Below are positions 1 through 8,051 of a DNA stretch of 64,000 nucleotides, in pieces; within the stretch, counting starts at the first letter, position 1, and each line of letters opens with the position of its first letter. The DNA comes from Parvibaculum sp049671045 (GTDB lineage Bacteria; Pseudomonadota; Alphaproteobacteria; Parvibaculales; Parvibaculaceae). The stretch spans positions 62,001 through 126,000 of the forward strand of contig NZ_JBATUH010000018.1 of assembly GCF_049671045.1 (NCBI RefSeq), given 5' to 3'. The position numbers and the translations under genes are program-made. The notes under the pieces are model-generated. The model had not been told where the DNA came from. It did not search any database and was given only the letters and a program-made list of their open reading frames with translations.

Positions 1-332
1 CCCGCGCCCGGCATGCCGCCTGACTGGCTCTGAGCCTCGCCCTGCGAAGCTTCGCCATCGCCACCCTCGCCTTCGCTCTCCTCCGCCTCGCCGCCATCCG
101 CGCGGCGCGCCTTGAACTGGTCGAAGGCGAAGAAGCGGTCGAAGGTTTCGCGGAAGGCGTCCTTCTCGTCCTCGCTCTTGGCGAGCACCTGCGAGAGCGC
201 GTCGCGCAGCACCTCGCGCTCGTCGAGCCCGACCATGTCGACGACGTTGCCCGCGTCGATCGACTCCGACGTCGAGACGCGCACATCGGCCGCACGGAGC
301 GCGCGGATGAAATCGCCGAGAACCTCAGTCAT
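1..332 (-). CDS. CoxE-like VWA-domain protein, N-terminal part
   Basis: About 110 N-terminal codons are present and the gene runs off the left edge. The visible part starts MTEVLGDFIRALRAADVRVS, is helical and charged, and then becomes a low-complexity Gly/Glu/Ser/Gln stretch from about residue 78. That architecture is typical of the region before the von Willebrand factor A domain in CoxE-like proteins; the VWA domain itself would lie outside the window. It follows the MoxR-type ATPase gene by 17 bp on the same strand, which is the classic CoxD/CoxE pairing in which an AAA+ ATPase and a VWA protein act together in metal-cofactor insertion or enzyme maturation. The client is unknown because no molybdo-enzyme gene is visible. 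Confidence 0.72.
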   Translation of the reverse strand, partial: MTEVLGDFIRALRAADVRVSTSESIDAGNVVDMVGLDEREVLRDALSQVLAKSEDEKDAFRETFDRFFAFDQFKARRADGGEAEESEGEGGDGEASQGEAQSQSGGMPGA

Positions 333-349
333 GGCGGCGCCCGCTCATG

Positions 350-1294
350 CTACCTCGCGGCCTCCAGCGCCTTGGTCGTCAGCGCATTGATCTCGGCATC
401 GACATTGTCGATGTCGTCCTGGAACTTCAGCAGCACGTTGAGCGTGTTGCGGACAAGCTCGGCGTCGAGTTCGCGCGCGTGAAGCAGAACCAGCGTGCGC
501 GCCCAGTCGATCGTCTCGCTCACCGCCGGCAGTTTCTTCAGGTCGAGCGTGCGCAGCCCCTGCACGAAGGCGACGAGCTGCGTGCGCAGCCTGTCCTCCA
601 GTTCCGGCACGCGCGCGCGGATGATCCGCTGCTCGAGCACTGTATCCGGGAACGGAATATAGAGATGCAGGCAGCGCCGCTTCAGCGCATCGCCGATCTC
701 GCGCGTATTGTTCGAGGTGAGGAAGACGATCGGCGTCGCCTTCGCCTTAACCGTCCCGAGTTCCGGTATCGAGATCTGATAGTCGGAGAGAAGCTCCAGA
801 AGGAACGCCTCGAACTCGTCATCCGACTTGTCGAGCTCGTCGATGAGGAGCACCGCGCCTTCCGGCTGCCACAGCGCCTTGAGGAGCGGACGGGGCTCGA
901 GGAATTCCTCGTTGAAGAATGTGTCGTCGAACTCGTGCAGCCGCGCGATGGATTCCTTGAGGCCCTTCGTCCCTTCCATCAGATCGCCGAGCTTCTCCTT
1001 CAGCACCTGCGTGTAGAGAAGCTGCTTGCCGTATTTCCACTCGTAAAGCGCCTTGGCCTCGTCGAGCCCTTCATAGCACTGAAGCCGGATGAGCGGCTTG
1101 CCGAGAAGCTCCGCCGTCGCCTTGGCGAGCTCGGTCTTGCCGACGCCGGGAGGCCCCTCGACGAGAAGCGGTTTCTGCAGCCGCCCGGCGAGGAAGATCG
1201 ACGTCGCAATATGCTGATTGCAGATATAGCCGCTCCGCTCGAAGCCCTGCTGAATGGCTGAAATGGCGCTGGGCGCATCCGCCCCGTTCAACAC
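350..1294 (-). CDS. MoxR/CoxD-family AAA+ ATPase
   Basis: This is an AAA+ chaperone-like ATPase of the MoxR family, probably partner of the downstream CoxE-like protein. Visible motifs are Walker A GPPGVGKTEL, Walker B LLIDELDK, and a sensor-1 region FLTSNNTREIGDAL followed by the KRRCLHLYIPFP segment typical of MoxR. The length of about 314 residues is normal for the family. A TTG at 1312 would extend the frame, but it has no Shine-Dalgarno sequence. GTG at 1294 is preceded by AAGG at a suitable distance, so I prefer it. It diverges from the beta-oxidation gene across about 150 bp. MoxR-VWA pairs mature diverse enzymes, so the exact role is open. Confidence 0.88.
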   Translation of the reverse strand: MLNGADAPSAISAIQQGFERSGYICNQHIATSIFLAGRLQKPLLVEGPPGVGKTELAKATAELLGKPLIRLQCYEGLDEAKALYEWKYGKQLLYTQVLKEKLGDLMEGTKGLKESIARLHEFDDTFFNEEFLEPRPLLKALWQPEGAVLLIDELDKSDDEFEAFLLELLSDYQISIPELGTVKAKATPIVFLTSNNTREIGDALKRRCLHLYIPFPDTVLEQRIIRARVPELEDRLRTQLVAFVQGLRTLDLKKLPAVSETIDWARTLVLLHARELDAELVRNTLNVLLKFQDDIDNVDAEINALTTKALEAAR

Positions 1295-1442
1295 TGGATT
1301 TACCTTGTTCAATTCTGTTCGAGGGGCGCGGGATGCGCCCCCCTCCCTGCTTTATCTGGTTCCGTTTGGGCTATAGGGTAACACGCCCCGAAATTTGGCA
1401 AGCAGAAACAACCATCGGAAACGACCAAGGGAGATCAAGACC

Positions 1443-3521
1443 ATGGCTGCCATCAACGAAGTCGGCGACCTGACCATCGAAGGAGATGTCGGTGTTCTGA
1501 CGCTGAACTCGCCGCCGGTGAACGCGCTGTCGGCGCCCGTGCGCGCAGCCATCAATGACGGCATCAGGCAGGCGATCGACAACCCCGCCGTCAAGGCGAT
1601 CGTGCTCATCTGCGACGGCAGGACCTTCATCGCCGGCGCCGACATCACCGAGTTCGGCAAGGCGCCCTCGGGCCCGAGCCTCTTCGATGCGCAGGCCATG
1701 ATCGAGAACGCGCCGAAGCCCGTCATCGCCGCGATCCACGGCACCGCGCTCGGCGGCGGCCTCGAGGTTGCGCTCACCTGCCATTACCGCGTCGCGGTCC
1801 CTTCCGCGAAATGCGGTCTCCCCGAAGTCAATCTCGGCCTCCTGCCCGGCGCGGGCGGCACGCAGCGCCTGCCGCGCATCGTCGGACCTGAAAAGGCGCT
1901 CGAAATGGTGACCGCCGGCACCCATGTCGGCGCCAGGGCGTGCAAGGAAATGGGCCTCGTCGATGAGCTTGCCGAGGAAGGCAAGCTGCGCGAAGGCGCC
2001 ATCGCCTTTGCCCGCAAGATCGTCGCGGAGAACCGTCCGCTGAAGAAGGTGCGCGACCTCAACGAGAAGGTCGAGGCGGCGCGCGGCCATCCGGAAATCT
2101 TCGCCAATTTCCGCAAGGCCAATGCCCGCAAGTTCCGCGGCTTCCTCGCGCCGGAATACAACATCCAGTGCATCGAAGCGGCCGTGAACCTTCCCTTCGA
2201 CGAGGGCATCAAGGTCGAGCAGAAGCTCTTCCGCGAACTCGTCACCGGCACCCAGTCGGCCGCGCAGCGTCATGTCTTCTTCGCCGAGCGCCAGGTCTGG
2301 AAGCTGCCGGACGTGCCCGCCGACACGCCCATCATTCCCGTCAACAAGGTCGGCATCATCGGCGCCGGCACGATGGGCGGCGGCATCGCCATGAACTTCC
2401 TCAATGCCGGCATGCCCGTCACCATCGTGGAGACGAAGCAGGAAGCCCTCGACCGCGGCCTCGCGACCATTCGCAAGAACTATGAGAACACCGCGAAGAA
2501 GGGCCGCATGACCATGGAGGACGTCGAGAAGCGCATGTCGCTCCTCAAGGGCACGCTCGCGCTCGAAGAGCTCGCCGACATGGACCTCGTCATCGAGGCC
2601 GTGTTCGAGAACATGGACATCAAGAAGGACGTGTTCGGCAAGCTCGACAAGATCGTCAAGCAGGGCGCGATCCTCGCCACCAACACCTCCGCGCTCAATA
2701 TCGACGAGATCGCGACGGCGGTGAAGCGCCCCGAGGCGGTGATCGGCCTGCACTTCTTCTCGCCGGCCAACGTCATGCGCCTTCTCGAAGTGGTGCGCGC
2801 CGACAAGACCTCGAAGTCCGTCATCGCCACCTCGATGCAGATCGCGAAGAAGATCGGCAAGATCGCCGCGCTTGTCGGCGTCTGCCCCGGCTTCGTCGGC
2901 AATCGCATTCTCGCCCAGCGCCAGCGCGAGGCGAACAAGCTCATTCTCGAAGGCGCGATGCCGTGGGACGTCGATCGCGTCCTCTACGATTTCGGCCTGC
3001 CCATGGGCCCCTTCGCCATGTCCGACCTCGCCGGTCTCGACATCGGCTGGTCGAAGGAGAAGTCGAAGGGCGAAACGATCCGCGACGTGCTCTGCGAGAT
3101 GGATCGCCGCGGCCAGAAGACGGGCGCGGGCTTCTATGACTATGACGAGAACCGCAACGCGAAGCCTTCGCCCATCGTCGAGAAGATCATCCTCGACTTC
3201 GCCGCGAAGAAGGGCATCAACCGCCGCCAGATTTCCGATCAGGAAATTCTGGAGCGCTGCATCTATCCGATGATCAACGAGGGCGCGAAGATCCTCGAGG
3301 AAGGCAAGGCCATCCGCGCCTCCGACATCGACATCGTCTGGATCAATGGCTACGGCTTCCCCGTCTATCGCGGCGGCCCGATGTTCTATGGCGACACCGT
3401 CGGCCTCGACAAGGTGCTGGCCAAGATGAAGGAGTTCCAGGCGCAGATGGGCGACGACTTCAAGCCGGCCGCGCTTCTGGAAAAGCTTGTCGCCGAAGGC
3501 AAGAAATTCCAGAACCTTTGA
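1443..3521 (+). CDS. fadB: Bifunctional enoyl-CoA hydratase/3-hydroxyacyl-CoA dehydrogenase (FadB/FadJ-like)
   Basis: This fused beta-oxidation enzyme has about 692 residues. The N-terminal crotonase domain (about 1-190) shows the oxyanion-hole segment AIHGTALGGGLEVAL and the LPEVNLGLLPGAGGTQRLPR signature, which carries a catalytic Glu. The NAD-binding domain begins near residue 300 with VGIIGAGTMGGGIAMNF. HFFSPANVM holds the dehydrogenase catalytic His, and GFVGNRIL marks the start of the C-terminal HAD domain. It hydrates trans-enoyl-CoA and oxidises L-3-hydroxyacyl-CoA with NAD. ATG 1443 is preceded by GGGAGATCAAG; the frame opens 48 bp earlier without an obvious ribosome site. No thiolase (FadA) gene follows it. 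Confidence 0.93.
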   Translation: MAAINEVGDLTIEGDVGVLTLNSPPVNALSAPVRAAINDGIRQAIDNPAVKAIVLICDGRTFIAGADITEFGKAPSGPSLFDAQAMIENAPKPVIAAIHGTALGGGLEVALTCHYRVAVPSAKCGLPEVNLGLLPGAGGTQRLPRIVGPEKALEMVTAGTHVGARACKEMGLVDELAEEGKLREGAIAFARKIVAENRPLKKVRDLNEKVEAARGHPEIFANFRKANARKFRGFLAPEYNIQCIEAAVNLPFDEGIKVEQKLFRELVTGTQSAAQRHVFFAERQVWKLPDVPADTPIIPVNKVGIIGAGTMGGGIAMNFLNAGMPVTIVETKQEALDRGLATIRKNYENTAKKGRMTMEDVEKRMSLLKGTLALEELADMDLVIEAVFENMDIKKDVFGKLDKIVKQGAILATNTSALNIDEIATAVKRPEAVIGLHFFSPANVMRLLEVVRADKTSKSVIATSMQIAKKIGKIAALVGVCPGFVGNRILAQRQREANKLILEGAMPWDVDRVLYDFGLPMGPFAMSDLAGLDIGWSKEKSKGETIRDVLCEMDRRGQKTGAGFYDYDENRNAKPSPIVEKIILDFAAKKGINRRQISDQEILERCIYPMINEGAKILEEGKAIRASDIDIVWINGYGFPVYRGGPMFYGDTVGLDKVLAKMKEFQAQMGDDFKPAALLEKLVAEGKKFQNL

Positions 3522-3537
3522 TCGAAATGAGAATGAC

Positions 3538-3557
3538 GGGGCGGCGAAAGCCGCCCC
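3538..3557. terminator. GC-rich stem-loop after the beta-oxidation gene
   Basis: GGGGCGGC and GCCGCCCC form a perfect 8-bp stem closed by a GAAA tetraloop, 16 bases after the fadB stop and 20 bases before the next start. It has no U-tract, so it may attenuate transcription or stabilise an mRNA end rather than being a full intrinsic terminator. Confidence 0.45.
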
Positions 3558-3577
3558 GCCTGATTTCGGAGCAAGCA

Positions 3578-3946
3578 ATGAAGAGCAACGAAGATCTTGT
3601 CCGCGCCTTTGTGGACACCTGGCCTAGCCTCGATGTGGAGAAGATCGTCGGCTATTTCGCCGAGGACGGCATCTATCACAACATGATGATCGACCCCGTC
3701 GCCGGCCACACGGCGCTTCGCGGCTTCATCGGCGCTTTCCTGAAGGGCTGGAGCGATGTCGAGTGGGATCTGCTCAATGTCGCCTCCGCGGGCAATCTCG
3801 TCTTCGCCGAACGCCTCGATCGCTTCAAGGTCGGCGGCAAGCCCGTCGCCCTTCCCTGCTGCGGCGTCTTCGAGATCGAGAACGGCAAGATCAAGGCGTG
3901 GCGCGACTATTTCGACATGGGTACCTATATGAAGGCTCTGGCCTGA
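3578..3946 (+). CDS. Limonene-1,2-epoxide-hydrolase-family protein (SnoaL-like fold)
   Basis: This is a 122-residue NTF2/SnoaL-fold protein. In the limonene epoxide hydrolase family the active site uses Tyr and Asn plus an Asp-Arg-Asp triad. Here Tyr33 and Asn35 (YHN), Arg79 and Asp81 (ERLDRF) and Asp110 (WRDYFD) occupy the matching order and spacing, so an epoxide-hydrolase activity is plausible. ATG 3578 follows GGAGCAAGCA; the upstream extension would run back through the stem-loop and is rejected. It lies directly before a LigE-like glutathione transferase, which suggests a small operon for epoxide or aromatic-ether detoxification. The substrate cannot be read from sequence. Confidence 0.82.
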   Translation: MKSNEDLVRAFVDTWPSLDVEKIVGYFAEDGIYHNMMIDPVAGHTALRGFIGAFLKGWSDVEWDLLNVASAGNLVFAERLDRFKVGGKPVALPCCGVFEIENGKIKAWRDYFDMGTYMKALA

Positions 3947-3967
3947 ACGGCAAGGAGAGGCATCGCC

Positions 3968-4663
3968 ATGACCATCCGTCTCCATGAGCTCGTCACCGGC
4001 GACAATCGCGCGCTGAGCCCCTTCGTCTGGCGCATCAAATACGCGCTAGCCCACAAGGGCCTCGCCTATGAGACGGCGCCTGTGGGCTTCCTCGGAATTC
4101 CGAGACTTTGCGGCGGCAAGTTCAGGACCGTGCCGATCATCGAGGATGGCGCCGCCAGCGTTTGCGACAGCTGGGCGATCGCCGACTATCTCGACAAGAC
4201 CTATCCCGAGCGGCCGCTCTTCTCGTCGCCGCAGGAGCGCGCCATGGTGAAGTTCTTCGACGGCTGGTTCGGCCTTGAAGTGATGAACCGCATGTTCGGC
4301 ATTTGCGTCCTCGACATTCACAACCACGCGCGCGCGGAGGATCGCCCCTATTTCCGCGAGAGCCGCGAGAAGCGCCTCGGCGGAAAGACGCTCGAAGAGT
4401 TCGTCGACGGCCGCGAGCAGCGCCTGCCGGAACTGCGTCACGCGCTGCGCCCGATGCGGGCGGCACTTGCCACCGCGCCCTTCCTCGGCGGCGAGCAGCC
4501 CAATTATGCCGACTATATCGCGCTTGGCGGCTTCCTCTGGGCGGGCGCGATCTGCACCCTGCCCATGCTGGAAAAGAGCGACCCGCTGAACGACTGGATC
4601 AAGCGCGGCTTCGATCTTTATGGCGGCATCGGCCATGTGCCGCTTTACCCGCTCGCGGCCTGA
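3968..4663 (+). CDS. Glutathione S-transferase, LigE/beta-etherase-like
   Basis: This 231-residue GST has an N-terminal thioredoxin-fold domain (1 to about 85) carrying SPFVWRIKYALAHKGL, the cis-Pro segment RTVPIIEDG and DSWAIADYLDKTYPERPLF. An all-helical C-terminal domain ends FLGGEQPNYADYIALGGFLW and WIKRGFDLYGGIG. These segments resemble what I recall of sphingomonad beta-etherase LigE-type enzymes, which cleave aryl ethers using glutathione. True lignin-dimer activity is not implied. AAGGAGAGG lies just upstream of ATG 3968, and the gene follows the epoxide-hydrolase-like gene by 21 bp. Its last 19 bases overlap the convergent hypothetical gene. Confidence 0.87.
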   Translation: MTIRLHELVTGDNRALSPFVWRIKYALAHKGLAYETAPVGFLGIPRLCGGKFRTVPIIEDGAASVCDSWAIADYLDKTYPERPLFSSPQERAMVKFFDGWFGLEVMNRMFGICVLDIHNHARAEDRPYFRESREKRLGGKTLEEFVDGREQRLPELRHALRPMRAALATAPFLGGEQPNYADYIALGGFLWAGAICTLPMLEKSDPLNDWIKRGFDLYGGIGHVPLYPLAA

Positions 4664-4923
4664 TCGCCGGATGTGACGCTTTGCGCGAGATCCGCGAGCG
4701 TCGCATCCGCTTCCCCAATCAGCACGACATCGCAGAGCCACGCGCCCGTCGGCTCGTCGTCCAGCGTCTCGGAATAGGGAAGCCTGACCCGCGCCTCGTC
4801 GAAGCGTATGCCTTCCTCGTCCGTCCAGGCATAGGCGCGCGCCCTGTTCGCGCTCGCCTGGGCGAGCATCGCGTGGAGTTCCCCGGCCGAGGCGGCGCGG
4901 AGGGTATATGTCGTGATCGTCAT
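4645..4923 (-). CDS. Small hypothetical protein, phage-associated by context
   Basis: This 92-residue acidic protein begins MTITTYTLRAASAGELHAML. I do not recognise a domain. The start is fixed by the neighbour: ATG 4923 overlaps the stop of the phage-like lectin gene as ATGA, suggesting translational coupling. An upstream in-frame ATG at 4935 would add four residues. The 3' end overlaps the convergent GST gene by 19 bp. It may be a tail-appendage accessory or chaperone, but this is inferred only from its partner. Confidence 0.6.
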   Translation of the reverse strand: MTITTYTLRAASAGELHAMLAQASANRARAYAWTDEEGIRFDEARVRLPYSETLDDEPTGAWLCDVVLIGEADATLADLAQSVTSGDQAASG

Positions 4924-6251
4924 GCCGCCACCCATGCTTCCATTTCGCTATCCGTCAGTGGCCGGCATATCTCGATGCGCTCGAGGAGATCGTTGAGATA
5001 GCCGGTCGCCAGTTGACTGCCGATCGAGAGCGTCGTCGGGCCGTTGGGGAGCGGCAGCGTCGCGCTCGATGCCGCCCCCGCCTTTGAAATCATCACGCCG
5101 CCGCCGCCATCGAGGCGGAACGCGATCTTCTGCCGCCCGAGAACCATCGGCAGGGTCTGGCCCGCGAATTCGGCCGCTCCGTCCCGCGACGAGGCCATCT
5201 GAAACTGATCGCCGGCGTTGCCGTAAACGCGCGTGGCGTTGCCGGTCGAGCCATTGTTGAGGGAAAAAATGACACGGCTGACGCCGTCGCCCAGATGGCT
5301 CCAATTGACCGCAGCCAGCACACTGAACCCTGCCTGCAATCCGGCCGCGACAAACCAGTCGAGCGAGGCCGCGCGCACATCGCTCGCAAGCCGTGTCGCG
5401 GCAGTGGCTCCGGAGAGGATCGGCGGCGTAAGGAAGCTCTGCTGGTGGAAACCAAGCCCCCATGCGTAAACGCCGGATGCGCCGTCACCCTGATAGGCGG
5501 GCTGATAGTTGTTGCCCGGGTCGCTGTCCGCCAAGCCCCAGAACCTGCCTTGCCCAGCCCTTGTTTCGAGCACGACTGCCCAGCACAGATAGTAGCCGTT
5601 CGCGGCCGGCACGATGCCGCATGAGAGCGGCGGGTTTGTCGCCATTGGCGTTGCGGTGCCCGCGCCGGACAGCCGGAATTTGCAGCGGCCGATCCCGTTG
5701 GATGCGAAGGTGATCCACTCGCGCCCGGCGGGCCTGAAGAAGCCGTAGTGAAGACCCGGCAAGGCGGTGTCATGAGCCGGGATCGCGTAGAAGCGATGGT
5801 GACTCAGAGAGCCGTCCTCTTTCAGAAGATCGGCCGTCAGCGTTCCGTCAGGTGCGACGGCAGCGTCCGTCGCATAGCTGGCATTCTGAAAGGCGTAGGT
5901 CGGCTTCGAGATATCGGCGCTGTTGAGCCATGTGTTCGTCACCTGCCCGCCGATATAGCCGCCGGCCCCATTGGTGGCCGCAAGCTCGTTAGGCCCGAAC
6001 AGACGATAGAGGCCCGCAGCGTCGGCGAGGAGATGCGAGGATGAGCGGACCGTGGCGAAGAGCGCCGCCGGTTCCTTCTCCGCCCCGTTCAGCGCATAGC
6101 GCGCATTATGGAAATCCGCCGCAAGCACGGCCTTCGGATGGCACCAGCCAAGGCCGCGCCTTTCCGCACCCTGCCAGAAAGGGCCTGTTCCCAGTCCGAA
6201 ACTCGTCTCCCCCTGGCGGGGAATATCGCTCCATCTCGATGGTGCCGGCAT
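4920..6251 (-). CDS. Phage-tail-like protein with C-terminal LamG/concanavalin-like region
   Basis: This protein has 443 residues and no signal peptide. The middle is rich in Gly, Ala and aromatic residues (about 100-270). The C-terminal part (about 280-440), including FSLNNGSTGNATRVYGNAGDQF, KIAFRLDGGGGVMISKAG and LERIEICRPLTDSEMEAWV, looks like a LamG/concanavalin-A-type jelly roll. Such domains are common in phage tail fibres and particle appendages. GAGGAGG six bases before ATG 6251 is a strong ribosome site. No capsid, portal, terminase or baseplate gene is nearby, so it is an orphan or relic. It follows the potC gene by 72 bp on the same strand but is functionally unrelated. Confidence 0.62.
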   Translation of the reverse strand: MPAPSRWSDIPRQGETSFGLGTGPFWQGAERRGLGWCHPKAVLAADFHNARYALNGAEKEPAALFATVRSSSHLLADAAGLYRLFGPNELAATNGAGGYIGGQVTNTWLNSADISKPTYAFQNASYATDAAVAPDGTLTADLLKEDGSLSHHRFYAIPAHDTALPGLHYGFFRPAGREWITFASNGIGRCKFRLSGAGTATPMATNPPLSCGIVPAANGYYLCWAVVLETRAGQGRFWGLADSDPGNNYQPAYQGDGASGVYAWGLGFHQQSFLTPPILSGATAATRLASDVRAASLDWFVAAGLQAGFSVLAAVNWSHLGDGVSRVIFSLNNGSTGNATRVYGNAGDQFQMASSRDGAAEFAGQTLPMVLGRQKIAFRLDGGGGVMISKAGAASSATLPLPNGPTTLSIGSQLATGYLNDLLERIEICRPLTDSEMEAWVAA

Positions 6252-6323
6252 CGTCGCCTCCTCTCACTGCCATCCGGGCGGAGTGTGAGGCAACCGGAAC
6301 GGGGCGGGGATAGTTCGCGCGCG

Positions 6324-7118
6324 CTATTTCACCATCGGGCCGGCCTGGTTGGTGAGCCGGTAGGCGAGCAGCACCGGGAGGAATGTGAGCGCCATCACGA
6401 AGAGCACGACGACGTTCACCTCCGGCAGCTTCTGCCCGAGCCGGATCGCCCCGAAGATCCAGAGCGGCAGCGTGTTCTGCGCGCCCGCCGTGAAGGTCGT
6501 CACGATCACTTCGTCGAAGGAGAGCGCGAAGGCCAAAAGCGCGCCCGCGACCAGCGATGTCGAGATCATCGGCAGGGTGACGCGCCGGAATGTCTGCCAC
6601 TGGTTCGCGCCGAGATCCATCGACGCTTCCTCGAGCGATCGCGGCACGCGCCGCAGCCGCGCGATCACATTGTTGTAAACGATGACGATGCAGAAGGTCG
6701 CGTGGCCAATGACGATGGTCCAGAAGGAAAGTCCCAGGCCCCAGAATACGAAGAATGAGTTGAGCGCCATGCCGGTGATGATGCCGGGCAGCGCGATGGG
6801 CAGCACGACGACGAAGGAGACGGCCTCCTTGCCGAAGAACTCGAAGCGATGAACGGCGAAGGCCGCCGCCGAGCCGAGCAGCACGGCGACGGCGGTTGCG
6901 ATGAGGCCCGCCTTGAGCGAAAGCCCGAGCGCCATGCGGATTTCCGGATTCGTCCATGCCGACCCGAACCAGCGCAGCGAATAGCCCGCGATCGGCCAGC
7001 TCTGAATGTTCGATGCGTTGAACGCATAGACGAGGATGATCAGGATCGGGATGAACAGGAACAGGAGGACGAACACGACCCAGGCGGTCAGCGCGATCCT
7101 TGCGAGTTTCGTTTCCAT
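6324..7118 (-). CDS. potC: Polyamine-type ABC transporter permease (PotC-like)
   Basis: This 264-residue inner-membrane permease has about six transmembrane helices; the first is near residues 8-30 (ALTAWVVFVLLFLFIPILIILVY begins it). The cytoplasmic coupling loop reads EEASMDLGANQWQTFRRVTLPM, the EAA motif that docks on the ATPase. Members of the PotC/PotI family form the channel with a PotB-like partner. GAAGGAGGGACA lies just before ATG 7118 and the gene follows potB by 10 bp. It is the last transport gene of the operon. The substrate is inferred to be putrescine/spermidine or a related amine from family and context. Confidence 0.9.
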   Translation of the reverse strand: METKLARIALTAWVVFVLLFLFIPILIILVYAFNASNIQSWPIAGYSLRWFGSAWTNPEIRMALGLSLKAGLIATAVAVLLGSAAAFAVHRFEFFGKEAVSFVVVLPIALPGIITGMALNSFFVFWGLGLSFWTIVIGHATFCIVIVYNNVIARLRRVPRSLEEASMDLGANQWQTFRRVTLPMISTSLVAGALLAFALSFDEVIVTTFTAGAQNTLPLWIFGAIRLGQKLPEVNVVVLFVMALTFLPVLLAYRLTNQAGPMVK

Positions 7119-7128
7119 TGTCCCTCCT

Positions 7129-8025
7129 TCACATCACCTCGAACGCGCCGGTCCGCCGCGCGCCGACGAGATAGAGCGCCATGACGACGAGCGGAATGGA
7201 GGCATAGGCCGCCGCGAAGGGAATGTTGTTGGCGATGCCGACATTTGCGTAGACGACATTGCCGATGAAGTCCGAGCCTGGCCCGCCGACGAGCACCGGC
7301 GTGATGTAGTCGCCAAGCGTCAGAGAGAAGGTGAAGATCGACCCCGCGACAACGCCCGGCATGGCGAGCGGCAGAATGACCTTGAAGAAGGTCCGCCATG
7401 CCTTTGCGCCGAGATCCTGCGAGGCCTCGAAAAGGGAATAGGGAATCCGCTCGATGGCCGCATAGATCGGCATGATCATGAAGGGCAGCCAGATATAGGA
7501 GAAGACGACCCACATCGCCCAGTTGGTATAGCCGATCTGCACGCTCGCGAAGCCGAAGCTGTGCAAGAGCCAGTTGAGCGCGCCGTCATTGGCGAAGATG
7601 AGCCGCCAGGCATAGACGCGCGCAAGATAGCTCGACCAGAGCGGCACGAGCACCAGCGTGAAAAGCGCCACGCGCTGCCCCGGCGTTGCGAGCCGTACCA
7701 TGTAATAGGCAAACGGGAAGGCGAGGATCACATCGGTGATCGTCACCGCCGCTGCCATGAGGATCGTCCGGATCGCGATCCTGCGATAGACGTCGCTCTC
7801 GAAGATCGTCTGGAAATTCGCGATGGTGAAGGTCCGGTCCAGCTCGCCGGTGAAGGAATCGATGCTCCAGAAGGCCGAAATGAAAAGCGCGGCCAGCGCG
7901 GCGAGATAGATGAGAATGAACCAGCCGAGCGGCGGCGCGAGCAGAAGCCCCGCGCCCACCGCCGGTTTGCGCCACAGAAATGCCGACATCCGGCGGACCG
8001 CTTCCTGCAGCCGATCCGCCGTCAT
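7129..8025 (-). CDS. potB: Polyamine-type ABC transporter permease (PotB-like)
   Basis: This permease has about 298 residues. Its N-terminal membrane helix (AVGAGLLLAPPLGWFILIYLAAL) is followed by a periplasmic segment and further helices, and the EAA loop reads EASQDLGAKAWRTFFKVILPLAMPG. It pairs with PotC to form the translocation pore. The frame is open back to 8124 inside the binding-protein gene. ATG 8025 lies 27 bp after that gene's stop and is the best start; a weaker option is ATG 7992. The order potA-potD-potB-potC and tight spacing support a single transcript. Confidence 0.9.
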   Translation of the reverse strand: MTADRLQEAVRRMSAFLWRKPAVGAGLLLAPPLGWFILIYLAALAALFISAFWSIDSFTGELDRTFTIANFQTIFESDVYRRIAIRTILMAAAVTITDVILAFPFAYYMVRLATPGQRVALFTLVLVPLWSSYLARVYAWRLIFANDGALNWLLHSFGFASVQIGYTNWAMWVVFSYIWLPFMIMPIYAAIERIPYSLFEASQDLGAKAWRTFFKVILPLAMPGVVAGSIFTFSLTLGDYITPVLVGGPGSDFIGNVVYANVGIANNIPFAAAYASIPLVVMALYLVGARRTGAFEVM

Positions 8026-8051
8026 GCCGTAAGCCGTCTGGGGACGGTCGA

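Noticed and set aside
1371..3578. 735-codon open frame antisense to the beta-oxidation gene
   Set aside because: It mirrors the codon pattern of a clear FadB-like gene; its product is rich in Arg, His, Asp and Leu with no domain, as expected of a GC-rich shadow frame.
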